Positions 1 through 8,106 of a stretch of DNA of 64,000 nucleotides are shown here, piece after piece. The position numbers were made by a program, and so were the translations under genes. The DNA comes from Parathalassolituus penaei. GTDB taxonomy: Bacteria > Pseudomonadota > Gammaproteobacteria > Pseudomonadales > Oceanobacteraceae. Numbering within the stretch: the stretch's first letter is position 1; each line of letters opens with the position of its first letter. Below the pieces are notes generated by a model. The model had not been told where the DNA came from and did no database searches. It saw nothing but the letters and a program-made list of their open reading frames with translations. Location of the stretch: the NCBI RefSeq assembly GCF_026626885.1, contig NZ_JAPNOA010000006.1:1-64000 (forward strand), given 5' to 3'.

Positions 1-87
1 AGAATCCGTAATCTGAGCTGGCAGGAAACGGTGACGCTGAATCCGGTGAGGAAGGAAGAAATACAAGCCGCGACGATGGCGGCCTGA
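1..87 (+). CDS. C-terminal end of an unidentified CDS (cut by window edge)
   Basis: The first frame is open from base 1 to a TGA at 85-87 and encodes 28 residues with a charged tail ending RKEEIQAATMAA. There is no start inside the window, so only the C terminus is seen and no family can be named. It lies just upstream of a truncated Y1 transposase and may belong to the same accessory patch. Confidence 0.35.
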   Translation, partial: RIRNLSWQETVTLNPVRKEEIQAATMAA

Positions 88-225
88 TTAATGGTTTATC
101 GGACAACTATGTTGAAAAATACCGGCAATCAAAACACCCACTCTAAAGGGTACTTTTACCCGATTCCATTTTTCAGTTCACAAGCCATAATCCGATTTCA
201 AGTACTTCACGGATGGAGTTCAATC

Positions 226-390
226 ATGCCAAAGCCACGCAAGCAACAGGTCTCTGTTGAAGCTACCCCCTACTACCACTGCGTTTCGCGCTGCGTTCGT
301 CGCGCATTTCTTTACGGCACCGATTCGGTTTCCGGCCAATGTTATGAACACAGACGCGGCTGGTTAGAGGAACGCTCCGTGGCTATCCAA
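226..390 (+). pseudogene. Truncated REP-associated tyrosine transposase (RAYT, Y1_Tnp/IS200-like)
   Basis: Starting at ATG 226 the translation begins MPKPRKQQVSVEATPYYHCV and continues through RRGWLEER near base 375. This is the typical N terminus of RAYT/IS200-like Y1 transposases. After about 50 residues the similarity stops and the frame runs on to 711 in AT-rich, non-transposase sequence. The histidine pair (HxH) that binds metal and the catalytic tyrosine normally follow this point and are absent, so it cannot be active. RAYT proteins mobilise short GTAG- or GGAG-marked REP palindromes, and such REPs occur at 11.3, 20.3 and 21.0 kb of this window. The break near 376-390 looks like a rearrangement junction. 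Confidence 0.7.
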
Positions 391-408
391 TTTCTGAGTT
401 ACCCAAAA

Positions 409-723
409 CTACCTGCAATCGATATGCAACAACTGATTTTCCATCTGATCAAGGTACCTGGCAACCAGACTACAATATTCCTCCCCAACAAAATCCCTAA
501 ACCTACCATCCATATGCAACCTTGCGCGCTCAATAAAAATTGGAATAGCGTCAAAATTCCTCGAAATATAACACCCTGTAATATTATTAACATAACAAAT
601 CAACGGGTATGCTATTGCATTTCGACGATAACACTTAGGCGGCACAACTTCCGGCGCATTAATCAATTTCATAATCTCCAGAAAAGAATCATTCACTCCC
701 ACCCCCATTAAATTAAAATTCAA
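409..723 (-). CDS. Hypothetical protein, 104 aa, in AT-rich accessory sequence
   Basis: An ATG-started frame on the minus strand gives a 104-residue, protein-like sequence: mixed hydrophobic and charged residues, three cysteines, no signal peptide and no clear membrane segment. It begins MNFNLMGVGVNDSFLEIM. The DNA is markedly more AT-rich than the chromosome to its right, suggesting transferred DNA. It lies tail-to-tail with, and overlaps, the frame remaining after the broken RAYT. I do not recognise the family. It could be a small orphan such as an immunity-type protein, but nothing in the sequence proves that. Confidence 0.4.
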   Translation of the reverse strand: MNFNLMGVGVNDSFLEIMKLINAPEVVPPKCYRRNAIAYPLICYVNNITGCYISRNFDAIPIFIERARLHMDGRFRDFVGEEYCSLVARYLDQMENQLLHIDCR

Positions 724-1361
724 CCATACCCAATGCGACCGTCAACAACATCCTAACCAGGACTCAACCTCTCAAGTGGTTTATTGGTAGCTATCCTGTT
801 CTTGCCAGTCAGAGTAGTGGCTGGCTAGCGCTCTCACTTTCCACTCAGCCACATCAACGAATCAACCAGATCAACCTCTGAGGCGTGTGCTCTGCTAAAA
901 CGAGAACATTCCGGCTACTCAGACTGAGTCAATCCAGTCCCACCCAATCCTTACCCAAAGTGATAAAACGATCCTATCCTGCCCGTGCAGTTGATCTATT
1001 TTGAAGATGCTGGTTTATGAAGGGCCGTCCTAATTTACCGCTAATTTTTCAAATAAATTGCACCTTTTTTATCCACACCAAAATCTTTCACCACTAAACG
1101 TTTTTCCAAAGTATCCAAATCAAGAAGCCATAGATTCACATTGAAGTTAACAGCAATCAGGCCCCCACTCATCGGCAATCAAGCGACAACACTACACTCC
1201 GTAGCCACACAAATGCTAGCCTCCCACTGACTTCACAAAAATATTGCTTCACTCCGGCAACAATCAGGGATCTCATCGTGCAGCGGCTCTGTAACCTTCA
1301 TTCATTGCTACACCATTTATTGGTATAGTCCTGATCTCTCTGATCAACGGATGACATCCAG
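724..1361. other. AT-rich intergenic stretch without an intact gene
   Basis: About 640 bases with no credible full-length gene. The only protein-like piece is the short minus-strand frame at 1041-1172. No palindromes or tandem repeats stand out. Composition matches the patch to its left, so it is probably decayed accessory DNA. Confidence 0.5.
1041..1172 (-). pseudogene. Remnant coding fragment, 43 aa
   Basis: The minus strand reads ATG at 1172 to TAG at 1041, 43 residues. The stretch WLLDLDTLEKRLVVKDFGVD has a natural protein composition. An in-frame TGA lies three codons upstream of the ATG, and no ribosome-binding site is visible. It therefore looks like the surviving C-terminal end of a larger degraded gene. 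Family unknown. Confidence 0.25.
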
Positions 1362-1769
1362 ATGCAAATGGAAATTGTGGCGGCACCCGCCCCGCTTGTT
1401 AACTGGAAACCATGGGCTTATCTCTGGTCGCTTGCCTGCTGTCTGATACTGATATGGGCCTGTGTATCCACCACCGGCAAGCTATTACTACCCATGCTTG
1501 TAGCGATTTTGCTGATTGTACCGCTCTGGAGACTGCGCTCCTCGCATCTCCCGGTAGAACGTTGCGTGGTGGATGATAGCGATATCCGCTTTTATCGAGG
1601 TGATCTGTGTGTCTGGCACGGTAAGTTGGCCGATATCAAACATATTTATGTCAGCCACCAACGCGTAACACTGATTGAACTGCACTTGATTGGCGGTGAG
1701 TCATTTTCATTGGTAACACATCTATATAATTACGAGCAGTTAAAAGCGATTGAAGCATTGATACGCTAA
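1362..1769 (+). CDS. Small membrane protein, two N-terminal transmembrane segments
   Basis: The 135-residue product has two hydrophobic segments at about residues 17-37 and 42-57, followed by a soluble C-terminal half with alternating beta-like residues. The C-terminal part runs through VERCVVDDSDIRFYRGDLCV, WHGKLADIKHIYV and LIELHLIGGESFSL. This arrangement resembles small inner-membrane proteins with a PH-like cytoplasmic domain, but no family is certain. No strong ribosome-binding site precedes ATG 1362; ATG 1368 is an alternative. It stands alone between the accessory patch and the LysR gene. Confidence 0.6.
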   Translation: MQMEIVAAPAPLVNWKPWAYLWSLACCLILIWACVSTTGKLLLPMLVAILLIVPLWRLRSSHLPVERCVVDDSDIRFYRGDLCVWHGKLADIKHIYVSHQRVTLIELHLIGGESFSLVTHLYNYEQLKAIEALIR

Positions 1770-1884
1770 TAGCCCGGACGTTTCTGGCCGAAAACGCTCT
1801 GACTCCGGCTCCAATTTCAGCTCTGAGGCCCACCTCTGGCTCATGGATGACCAGATAACCAGCAGCTTGTTTATCCATTGCGAT

Positions 1885-2808
1885 CTACAACTGTAATCCG
1901 AACTCCGGTGCTTGCTGATCCAGGCGTTTCAGCAATTCGCGCATCACTTCCTGTACCTTGATGATATCCGGGCGTTCGCTGTCTTCGGCGCGATACCAGA
2001 GCGCGATATCGCGGCGGGCGCCGGGGTTATCTTCCACCTGAATCATCTGTTGTAGGCTGATTTCGCCGGTCATCAGGGTCAGGCGTGCGGGTAATCGCAC
2101 GACCATGTCGGTGGTTTGTAACAGGTGAAATACCGAACGCAGGCTGCCGGTGAAGGCCATACGCGCCATATTCGGCAAGGCGGTATCTTCGCGGCTGTTC
2201 AGAAAACCGGCGCTGGCCCCGGCTATCAGCCAGTTTTTGCGTTCCAGTATTGCGGTGCTGACCGGTTTGCGGCTGCCGAGCAATTCCGATTTCTGGCCGA
2301 CAAAGACCGCTGAGCGATCCCGAAACAGCACTTCTCTTGCCAGCTGGCCCTGGGCGACCGACAGGTGTGCCGGTGCCAGCAGGAAATCCAGTTCACCCTG
2401 TTGTAACCATTCAATTTGTAACGCCGCTGAACCATTACGCAGGTGAAACAGGTAGCGGGTTTCGCGCAGCAGCTGGCCGGTGATATCCGCTGCTGCCGCG
2501 TATTCGAGTAGCGGGTCGATACCAATGGTGAATTCGTTGTGGAATCCGCCTTTCCATTGCTGGATCACTTCGTCGCCGTGGGCGGCTTCAGCCAGTATCC
2601 GTTCCCCAATCTGGGCCAGTCGGGCCCCGATTTCGGTTGGCTCCATGCCGTAACGGGTACGTTTTAATACCGGTGCACCAACCCGCTGCTCCAGTTGTTG
2701 CAGCGCTCGCGTCAGGGTTGGCTGGGTAATAAACAGCTGTTCGGCGGCAGCACTGATCGACCCTTGTTTGACGACCATCGCCAGTTGTTTGAGCAGGTTG
2801 GGGTTCAT
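1885..2808 (-). CDS. LysR-family transcriptional regulator
   Basis: The 307-residue protein has the standard LysR layout: an N-terminal winged helix-turn-helix at about residues 4-62 (GSISAAAEQLFITQPTLTRA) and a C-terminal effector-binding domain from about 90. It is transcribed divergently from the MobA-like hydroxylase gene, with a 142-base gap. LysR regulators usually control the neighbouring divergent gene in response to its substrate or product, so the likely effector is an aromatic acid such as a hydroxybenzoate. That is inference from position; effector residues cannot be read from sequence. Confidence 0.88.
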   Translation of the reverse strand: MNPNLLKQLAMVVKQGSISAAAEQLFITQPTLTRALQQLEQRVGAPVLKRTRYGMEPTEIGARLAQIGERILAEAAHGDEVIQQWKGGFHNEFTIGIDPLLEYAAAADITGQLLRETRYLFHLRNGSAALQIEWLQQGELDFLLAPAHLSVAQGQLAREVLFRDRSAVFVGQKSELLGSRKPVSTAILERKNWLIAGASAGFLNSREDTALPNMARMAFTGSLRSVFHLLQTTDMVVRLPARLTLMTGEISLQQMIQVEDNPGARRDIALWYRAEDSERPDIIKVQEVMRELLKRLDQQAPEFGLQL

Positions 2809-2848
2809 GTATGCGTTTTCTTGTTATCTGGGTTTAAAAACCAATTTT

Positions 2849-2879
2849 TTGTTATAGCTGGAATTGTTTACTGTAACAA
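2849..2879. promoter_or_regulatory. Candidate LysR operator between divergent genes
   Basis: TTGTTA at 2849-2854 and TAACAA at 2874-2879 form an inverted repeat around an AT-rich core. A further TTGTTAT lies at 2821. The position in the LysR/monooxygenase gap fits an autoregulatory and activating operator. This is a motif reading only. Confidence 0.3.
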
Positions 2880-2950
2880 CCAATGCAGCGCAGCCCTGAA
2901 CCCGAATGCGCCTCTGCCCCGACCGATAACAACAAGAAGGAGTGACCCGT

Positions 2951-4882
2951 ATGCAATTCCATCTGAATGGTTTTCACCCTGGTGATCCACGTTTTGCTGA
3001 TCCGCAGGATGCGGTGGTGGCACCTCCCATCAAACGCCCGCTGCCAACCGAAGTGGATGTGCTGATTGTGGGTTGTGGCCCTGCGGGTCTGAATCTGGCG
3101 GCGCAGTTGTCGCAGTTTGGCAGTATCAAGGTGGCGATTATCGATCAGAAAGACGATCGTCTGCTGGTTGGTCAGGCCGATGGTATTGCCTGCCGTACGG
3201 TTGAAATGTTCCAGGCCTATGGCTTTGCCGATCAGATTATTCAGGAAGCCTATCAGGTGAACGAGGCGGCGTTCTGGAAGCCGGATGCCGAGCGTCCAAA
3301 CCAGATCAGTCGCAGCAGCAAGGTGCCGGACGTGGCGGATGACCTGTCCGAAATGCCACACCTGATCATTAACCAGGCACGGGTTCATGATGAGTTCCTG
3401 CGGGTAATGCGCCAGTCGGTCGGCAAGATCGAACCGCATTACCAGCGCAAGCTGCTGAGTCTGGAAGTGGATAACAGCGCCAGCGATTATCCGGTGACGG
3501 TGACGATCGAACGTATGGTCAACTTCTCGCAATACAGCCAGGAAGTGGAAACCGTGCGCGCCCGTTATGTGGTGGGTTGTGATGGTGCCCGTTCGAGCGT
3601 GCGTACGGCGATTGGCCAGCAGCTGGTCGGCGATCCGCTGAATCAGGCCTGGGGCGTAATGGATGTGCTGCTGAATACCGACTTCCCGGACATTCGCCTG
3701 AAGTCACTGATCCATTCCAACAACGAAGGCAACATGCTGATTATTCCGCGTGAAGGCGGCTACATGGTGCGTCTGTACGTGGAGCTGGACAAACTCAAGG
3801 AAAATGAACGGGTTGCCCGCGATCAGATGACCGCCGATGTGCTGATTGCCGCTGCCAATCGCATCCTGAATCCTTACACCATCGACGTCAAAGAAGTGGC
3901 TTGGTGGTCGGTGTACGAAATTGGCCAGCGTATTACCACGGCGTTTGATGACTCCACCCATGAACGTGCCGCCCGTGTGTTTCTGGCCGGTGATGCCTGC
4001 CATACCCACAGTCCAAAAGCCGGTCAGGGTCTGAACACCTCGGTGATGGATACCTGGAACCTCGGCTGGAAACTGGCACATGTGCTGACGGGTCTGGCCG
4101 ATGAAGACATTCTGCGCACCTATTCGGCGGAGCGTCGGGAATATGGTCAGGCGCTGATTGATTTCGATCGTGAGTTCTCGGCCATGTTTTCTGCCAAACC
4201 GAAGTCGGCCGATAACCCGGATGGTGTTGATCCAGCCGAGTTCCAGCGTTACTTCCAGCTGTTTGGCAAATACACCGCCGGTGTGTCGATCCAGTATCGC
4301 CCGTCGATAATGGTCGGCAGCGGTACACATCAGGCACTGGCGACCGGCCTGACCGTGGGCAAACGTTTCCACTCCGCACCGGTGGTGCGTCAGGGTGATG
4401 CCAAACCGGTGCAGCTGGGCCATTGCCATACCGCTAACGGCGCTTATCGCGTGTATGCATTTGCCGGTAAAGACGAGCCGTTTTCAGCCCGCTGTGGCGT
4501 AAAAGCCCTGTGTGATTTTCTGGCCAGCCCGGAATCACCGGTGCAGCGTTACACCCCGGCCGGTGCCGATGCAGACTCGGTGATCGACGTACGTGCCGTG
4601 TTCCAGCAGCACCATCAGACGGTGGAAACCGCACTGATTCCGGAAGCGCTGGCACCTCGTAAGGGCCGTTATGGTCTGCGGGATTGTGAGAAAGTGTACT
4701 GTGTGGACAAGCGTCCGGTGTCATCCGGTGGTGGCCATAACATCTATGAAATGCGCGGTATCAACCAGGATAAGGGTTGTATCGTCATCGTGCGTCCTGA
4801 TCAGTACGTCGCCGACGTGCTGCCTCTGGATGATCATGCCGGTCTGGCGGCGTTTTTCAGTCGGGTCCTGCGGGCCCGCTAA
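2951..4882 (+). CDS. mobA: FAD-dependent aromatic hydroxylase, 3-hydroxybenzoate 4-monooxygenase-like
   Basis: The 643-residue product begins MQFHLNGFHPGDPRF and matches from memory the start and length of MobA of Comamonas. The family is the phenol hydroxylase-type class A flavoprotein monooxygenases, which use NADPH and O2. Visible features are the Rossmann motif IVGCGPAGLNLAAQL near residues 37-51, a DGARSSVR motif near 200, the FAD ribose motif LAGDACHTHSPKAGQGLNTS near 345, and a thioredoxin-like C-terminal domain. ATG 2951 is preferred because AAGGAG lies about 8 bases upstream; GTG 2942 would add three residues but overlaps that site. The substrate is likely a hydroxybenzoate, giving protocatechuate, but no ring-cleavage genes lie nearby. 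Confidence 0.82.
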   Translation: MQFHLNGFHPGDPRFADPQDAVVAPPIKRPLPTEVDVLIVGCGPAGLNLAAQLSQFGSIKVAIIDQKDDRLLVGQADGIACRTVEMFQAYGFADQIIQEAYQVNEAAFWKPDAERPNQISRSSKVPDVADDLSEMPHLIINQARVHDEFLRVMRQSVGKIEPHYQRKLLSLEVDNSASDYPVTVTIERMVNFSQYSQEVETVRARYVVGCDGARSSVRTAIGQQLVGDPLNQAWGVMDVLLNTDFPDIRLKSLIHSNNEGNMLIIPREGGYMVRLYVELDKLKENERVARDQMTADVLIAAANRILNPYTIDVKEVAWWSVYEIGQRITTAFDDSTHERAARVFLAGDACHTHSPKAGQGLNTSVMDTWNLGWKLAHVLTGLADEDILRTYSAERREYGQALIDFDREFSAMFSAKPKSADNPDGVDPAEFQRYFQLFGKYTAGVSIQYRPSIMVGSGTHQALATGLTVGKRFHSAPVVRQGDAKPVQLGHCHTANGAYRVYAFAGKDEPFSARCGVKALCDFLASPESPVQRYTPAGADADSVIDVRAVFQQHHQTVETALIPEALAPRKGRYGLRDCEKVYCVDKRPVSSGGGHNIYEMRGINQDKGCIVIVRPDQYVADVLPLDDHAGLAAFFSRVLRAR

Positions 4883-4940
4883 TTTCCAGACAGGCTGATT
4901 GCCTCCTCGCACTCTGTTGCACTCAGGCAGAGCGCTTTTA

Positions 4941-4970
4941 CACCAGCGGGTGACACCGCTGGTGTTTTTT
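4941..4970 (+). terminator. Rho-independent terminator after the monooxygenase gene
   Basis: CACCAGCGG and CCGCTGGTG form a 9-base stem with a 6-base loop, followed directly by TTTTTT. It sits about 60 bases after the stop at 4882. Confidence 0.85.
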
Positions 4971-5030
4971 CTCTTGCTGTTATTCTCTTGCTGTTTTTCT
5001 TCTCTTGGTGCTTCTTCCTTGGGCCGCGAA

Positions 5031-5768
5031 TCAGCGCAGACCAAAACCGCGCTTGTTCAGGAACTCTTTCATGTGGGCGCGCAGTTTGACGGTGAACAGT
5101 GGCTTCAACTGTTCCGACCAGCTGCTGCTCTTGTTATTGCTGCTACGGGCCAGGTAGTAGTCGTGCATGGTCTGATCAAAGGCCGCGACCTGTTCTGCAG
5201 TACGGGAATCGTCGTAACGGTTTACAAACAGAATGGCTTCTACTGGCAGACGTGGTTTTACATCCGGTTGATGGGCTGGGTAGCCCACCGCCATACCAAA
5301 TACCGGGTACACCTGATCTGGCAGCTCCAGCAGCTCGCTGACTTCCTGCGGGTTGTTACGCAGGCCACCGATGTAACACAGGCCAAGGCCAACCGACTCC
5401 GCCGCCACCGCAACGTTCTGCGCCAGCAGTGCAGCATCGATGCTGGACACTAACAGGTGCTCGGTCATACCAGCGACCACATCCGCACCGGCACGCGCCG
5501 CCGCTTCCATCGGACGTTTCATATCGGCACAGAACACCAGGAACTCGGCACAACCGGATACCGATGCCTGACCACCGGCCAGCTCGGCCAGACGCTCGCG
5601 TTTGGCAACGTCGGTCACCCGCACAATGCTGCAGGCCTGAACATGGTTGGAGGTCGAAGCGCCCTGGCCGGCACGAACCAGTTCGTGAAGCAGTTCGGTG
5701 CCAATGGGCTGGTCGGTGAACTTGCGAATGGAACGGTGGGACTTCAGCAATTCAATGGTCGGATTCAT
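5031..5768 (-). CDS. nfsA: NfsA-type NADPH-dependent flavin nitroreductase
   Basis: Starting at ATG 5768 the product is 245 residues, close to NfsA (about 240). It begins MNPTIELLKSHRSIRKFTDQ, the typical N terminus of the nitroreductase/Frp group, where SHRSIRKF contacts FMN phosphate. Later features are the FMN-binding SSIDAALLAQNVAVAAESVG and the GLCYIGGLRNNP motif near residue 130. The family reduces nitroaromatics, quinones or FMN with NADPH as a cytosolic homodimer. The frame stays open upstream to 5900, but that part (rich in S, T, R) does not fit the family. No strong ribosome-binding site is visible. Confidence 0.85.
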   Translation of the reverse strand: MNPTIELLKSHRSIRKFTDQPIGTELLHELVRAGQGASTSNHVQACSIVRVTDVAKRERLAELAGGQASVSGCAEFLVFCADMKRPMEAAARAGADVVAGMTEHLLVSSIDAALLAQNVAVAAESVGLGLCYIGGLRNNPQEVSELLELPDQVYPVFGMAVGYPAHQPDVKPRLPVEAILFVNRYDDSRTAEQVAAFDQTMHDYYLARSSNNKSSSWSEQLKPLFTVKLRAHMKEFLNKRGFGLR

Positions 5769-5898
5769 GCGTGTGCTCAGAAGGTTCAGGGTTTGCTGAA
5801 TTGTGCCCGAAAAACGGCTGTGGTTTGAATGGTTTCCTGTGGAACCCCTTGTTGAAACACCTGTCCTACTGCAGCTAACCCATTTCAGGAGTACGTGC

Positions 5899-6138
5899 AT
5901 GAAGCACTCTCTGTTTTCTCCGCTGCAAACATTGCTCGACCAATCCCTGACGCCGGGCGCTCTGCGTCTGTTGCTGGTCAGTGTACTGGCCTGGAGCCCG
6001 GTTCATGCCGAAACCGAAAGCAGCAATACCAGCAGTGCCAGTAGCCAGATTCTGAACAGCGCTACTCAGGACGAACAACGCGAGCGTTGCCAAAATACAG
6101 GACAACAGGCGGAAGATACCCGTCATAACGACAGTTGA
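5899..6138 (+). CDS. Small secreted or periplasmic protein, 79 aa
   Basis: ATG 5899 has AGGAGT about 6 bases upstream. The product has a basic start, a hydrophobic run (GALRLLLVSVLAWS) and a signal-peptidase site after PVHA near residue 37. What remains is a short hydrophilic tail rich in Ser, Thr, Asn and Gln. The mature part would be only about 42 residues. The family is not recognised. The gene stands alone. Confidence 0.5.
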   Translation: MKHSLFSPLQTLLDQSLTPGALRLLLVSVLAWSPVHAETESSNTSSASSQILNSATQDEQRERCQNTGQQAEDTRHNDS

Positions 6139-6230
6139 TCATCCGCCACTACCCGCTGAACACAGGTTTGCAGCCGTTGGAATAAAAACGACCCGATATA
6201 CGACTGAACGGGCGATAACCTTGATTCACT

Positions 6231-6258
6231 GTCCCGGAATCGTGCATGATTCCGGGAC
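6231..6258. repeat. Perfect inverted repeat (11-base arms)
   Basis: GTCCCGGAATC at 6231-6241 and GATTCCGGGAC at 6248-6258 flank a 6-base loop. No T-run follows on either strand. It may end transcription from either side or bind a protein. Confidence 0.6.
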
Positions 6259-6272
6259 ACTGTATTGCCTCC

Positions 6273-6303
6273 GTCATTAGCTGTCGCTTACATCGCTAAT
6301 GAC
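6273..6303. repeat. Perfect inverted repeat (9-base arms)
   Basis: GTCATTAGC at 6273-6281 pairs with GCTAATGAC at 6295-6303 around a 13-base loop. It lies immediately downstream of the stop of the possible small minus-strand gene at 6307-6492, so it could be its 3' hairpin. Confidence 0.55.
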
Positions 6304-6306
6304 ATA

Positions 6307-6492
6307 TCAGTTGTTATCGAGCGAATTATTCTGACGCACTGCAAGCCTTGTCAGCTCTGGCTTCCAGCGCTGATCACGGTCATCCGGATACGCCAAACAG
6401 GCGCCCCTGCCAATATCCAGATCCTGAATCTTTATTACTCTGCCTTGTTGTCTGACAATAAGTTTTTCGACGTATTGTGATATCTCGGACAC
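6307..6492 (-). CDS. Possible small protein, 61 aa (GTG start)
   Basis: From GTG 6492 the minus strand encodes 61 residues beginning with an initiator, then SEISQYVEKLIVRQQGRVIK and ending NNSLDNN. Composition is protein-like, and the region is not antisense to another gene. There is no convincing ribosome-binding site. The frame stays open further upstream into the antisense of the next gene. It is divergent from 6538 and followed by two perfect inverted repeats. Function unknown; it may be a remnant. Confidence 0.3.
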   Translation of the reverse strand: MSEISQYVEKLIVRQQGRVIKIQDLDIGRGACLAYPDDRDQRWKPELTRLAVRQNNSLDNN

Positions 6493-6537
6493 TGGTTTAG
6501 GATGCCGCCCCAATAATGCAACATAGGGAATACAGTT

Positions 6538-7185
6538 ATGGCAATGACACTCTCCCTGCTTCCAACCTCCCAGCACATTTCTCCGGAAACCAATCTGGTG
6601 AAAACCCTGCAGCTGGCGCTGGATAAATCCGAAAGTTTCCAGATTTATCCAATTCAGGGCCGTGGAATTCTCGTCAATGCCAAAGCTCGCACCTATGCCG
6701 ATCCACACCGCCTGGCGCCCAAACTGGTTGCCTGCGCTCGTGAAGGCCGCAGCACTATTCGCCGCATTTCCAGCCGCAGTGATGCCATGCAGGAAGCCGA
6801 GTTACAAATGCGCCCGGTAGAAGAACTGCTGTGGACTCTGGCGTTTCAGGAACATCATGTTCGCGATATTCCGGAACACTGTCGTCGTGACGACGTGGTG
6901 TCGCTGCGTTACTGGCCGAACTTCACCCGTGTGCCGTCCAGCCCGAACGCTTATCGTATTGCCGCGCTCTTCAAGGCACGTCCAACCTCCATTGTGCTGG
7001 CCAGCCGTATTCTGGAAGTCGACGAAGACGAAGTGCTGCGCTTTTATCACGCAGCCAACTGTGCTGGTCTGGTCGAACGGATTAACCGTCAGGGTGAAAT
7101 GGTCACCACCAAACAGCACCGTCATCACGGCCTGATTCGTTCTCTGATGAATCGCTTCCGTCGGTCAACGCCTGCCACTCACTGA
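6538..7185 (+). CDS. Conserved-looking hypothetical protein, 215 aa
   Basis: The product is soluble, with no signal peptide. The N-terminal third looks like a mixed alpha/beta fold (SFQIYPIQGRGILVN). The C-terminal part, from about residue 135 (PNAYRIAALFKARPTSIVLA), reads like a winged-helix module with AALFKARPTSIVLASRILEV as the likely helix-turn-helix. The tail is basic. The same downstream part (DEDEVLRFYHAANCAGLVERI) is reminiscent of small regulatory proteins, but I cannot name a family. Its stop overlaps the start of the outer-membrane protein gene at 7185 by one base, so the two are translationally coupled. Confidence 0.7.
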   Translation: MAMTLSLLPTSQHISPETNLVKTLQLALDKSESFQIYPIQGRGILVNAKARTYADPHRLAPKLVACAREGRSTIRRISSRSDAMQEAELQMRPVEELLWTLAFQEHHVRDIPEHCRRDDVVSLRYWPNFTRVPSSPNAYRIAALFKARPTSIVLASRILEVDEDEVLRFYHAANCAGLVERINRQGEMVTTKQHRHHGLIRSLMNRFRRSTPATH

Positions 7186-8036
7186 TGCCTGTTCGCCTGC
7201 CTTACCGGTTGCTGCTACCGTTGCTCGGCGCAGCAACCAACAGCTACAGCCTGTCGGGGATGATCAACTCCGATCTTTCGTATAACAACTTGCCCGTGTA
7301 TGCCGCTGGCCAGCCGCTGGAAATGTCTGGCATCGGCAAAGGTGTGCGTGTCAGCACCCGCTTTTTAAGCAACTGGTCGGCCGGTGTGGGCGTTAGTCGC
7401 CTCAAAGCCACTGATGACCACAACACTGACAACGCCGAGTATGAGTATCAGGACAAAAGCGCGTTTGTGGGTTATCAGTGGCATGACCACTGGTTTGAGC
7501 TGAGCGGTGGTCTCGTCACAGATCATCTGGATGCACCTCTCGCCAGCCAGGCCAACATGCGGGTCAACAGCCAGACAGACGGCGAACGACTGGCCTTCAC
7601 CTGGGGCTATGACTGGTATTTCGGCAACTGGTCACCGGAGATCAGCTCGTCTATTCGCTTGAATCACATTACCTTTCAGGAAGACCAGCACACACCCGGC
7701 GCCCGCGAGTTCCAGCGCTTGAATGAAGACCATTCAAGTACAACCCTGCAACAGGCGGCCAGTCTGGGTTATATGGCGAGCTGGGGAGAGCAGATACTGG
7801 TTTCAACGATCGGTCTGGATTACCAGCACAGCCTGACCGGCAAGATAGAGTACACCGGCTATAACAACGATCCCGCCAGTAGCGAGCAAAGCAGTGGTGA
7901 TGTTCAGCAATCCAGTGTTTTCGTGGCGCTGTCATGGTTGACCGATCCCTGGAGCATCAACACCAGCCTGTCGAGAGCACTGATGAACTGTCCATGTGAA
8001 CAGCAAATACGCATCACGGGCGGTTATTCGTTCTGA
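7185..8036 (+). CDS. Predicted outer-membrane beta-barrel protein
   Basis: The 283-residue protein has an N-terminal hydrophobic signal-like stretch (LPYRLLLPLLGAATNSY). It continues as alternating amphipathic strands rich in aromatic residues (SAFVGYQWHDHWFELSGGLV) and ends in ...ITGGYSF, the terminal phenylalanine recognised by the BAM complex. Spacing of about 12-16 residues between strands fits a barrel of roughly 10-12 strands. ATG overlaps the previous stop by one base. The partner gene upstream is of unknown function. Substrate and role cannot be inferred. Confidence 0.65.
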   Translation: MPVRLPYRLLLPLLGAATNSYSLSGMINSDLSYNNLPVYAAGQPLEMSGIGKGVRVSTRFLSNWSAGVGVSRLKATDDHNTDNAEYEYQDKSAFVGYQWHDHWFELSGGLVTDHLDAPLASQANMRVNSQTDGERLAFTWGYDWYFGNWSPEISSSIRLNHITFQEDQHTPGAREFQRLNEDHSSTTLQQAASLGYMASWGEQILVSTIGLDYQHSLTGKIEYTGYNNDPASSEQSSGDVQQSSVFVALSWLTDPWSINTSLSRALMNCPCEQQIRITGGYSF

Positions 8037-8052
8037 ATAAAGGCGGGAGATA

Positions 8053-8076
8053 ACAGGCACCCGCGCGGGCGCCTGT
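8053..8076. terminator. Hairpin between convergent genes
   Basis: ACAGGCACCCG and CGGGCGCCTGT pair with a single mismatch. The hairpin lies between the convergent barrel and SMR genes. No long T-run is present, so it is a weak or bidirectional terminator at best. Confidence 0.45.
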
Positions 8077-8106
8077 ATTCACAATCCAACCAACTCGATA
8101 GTCAAG

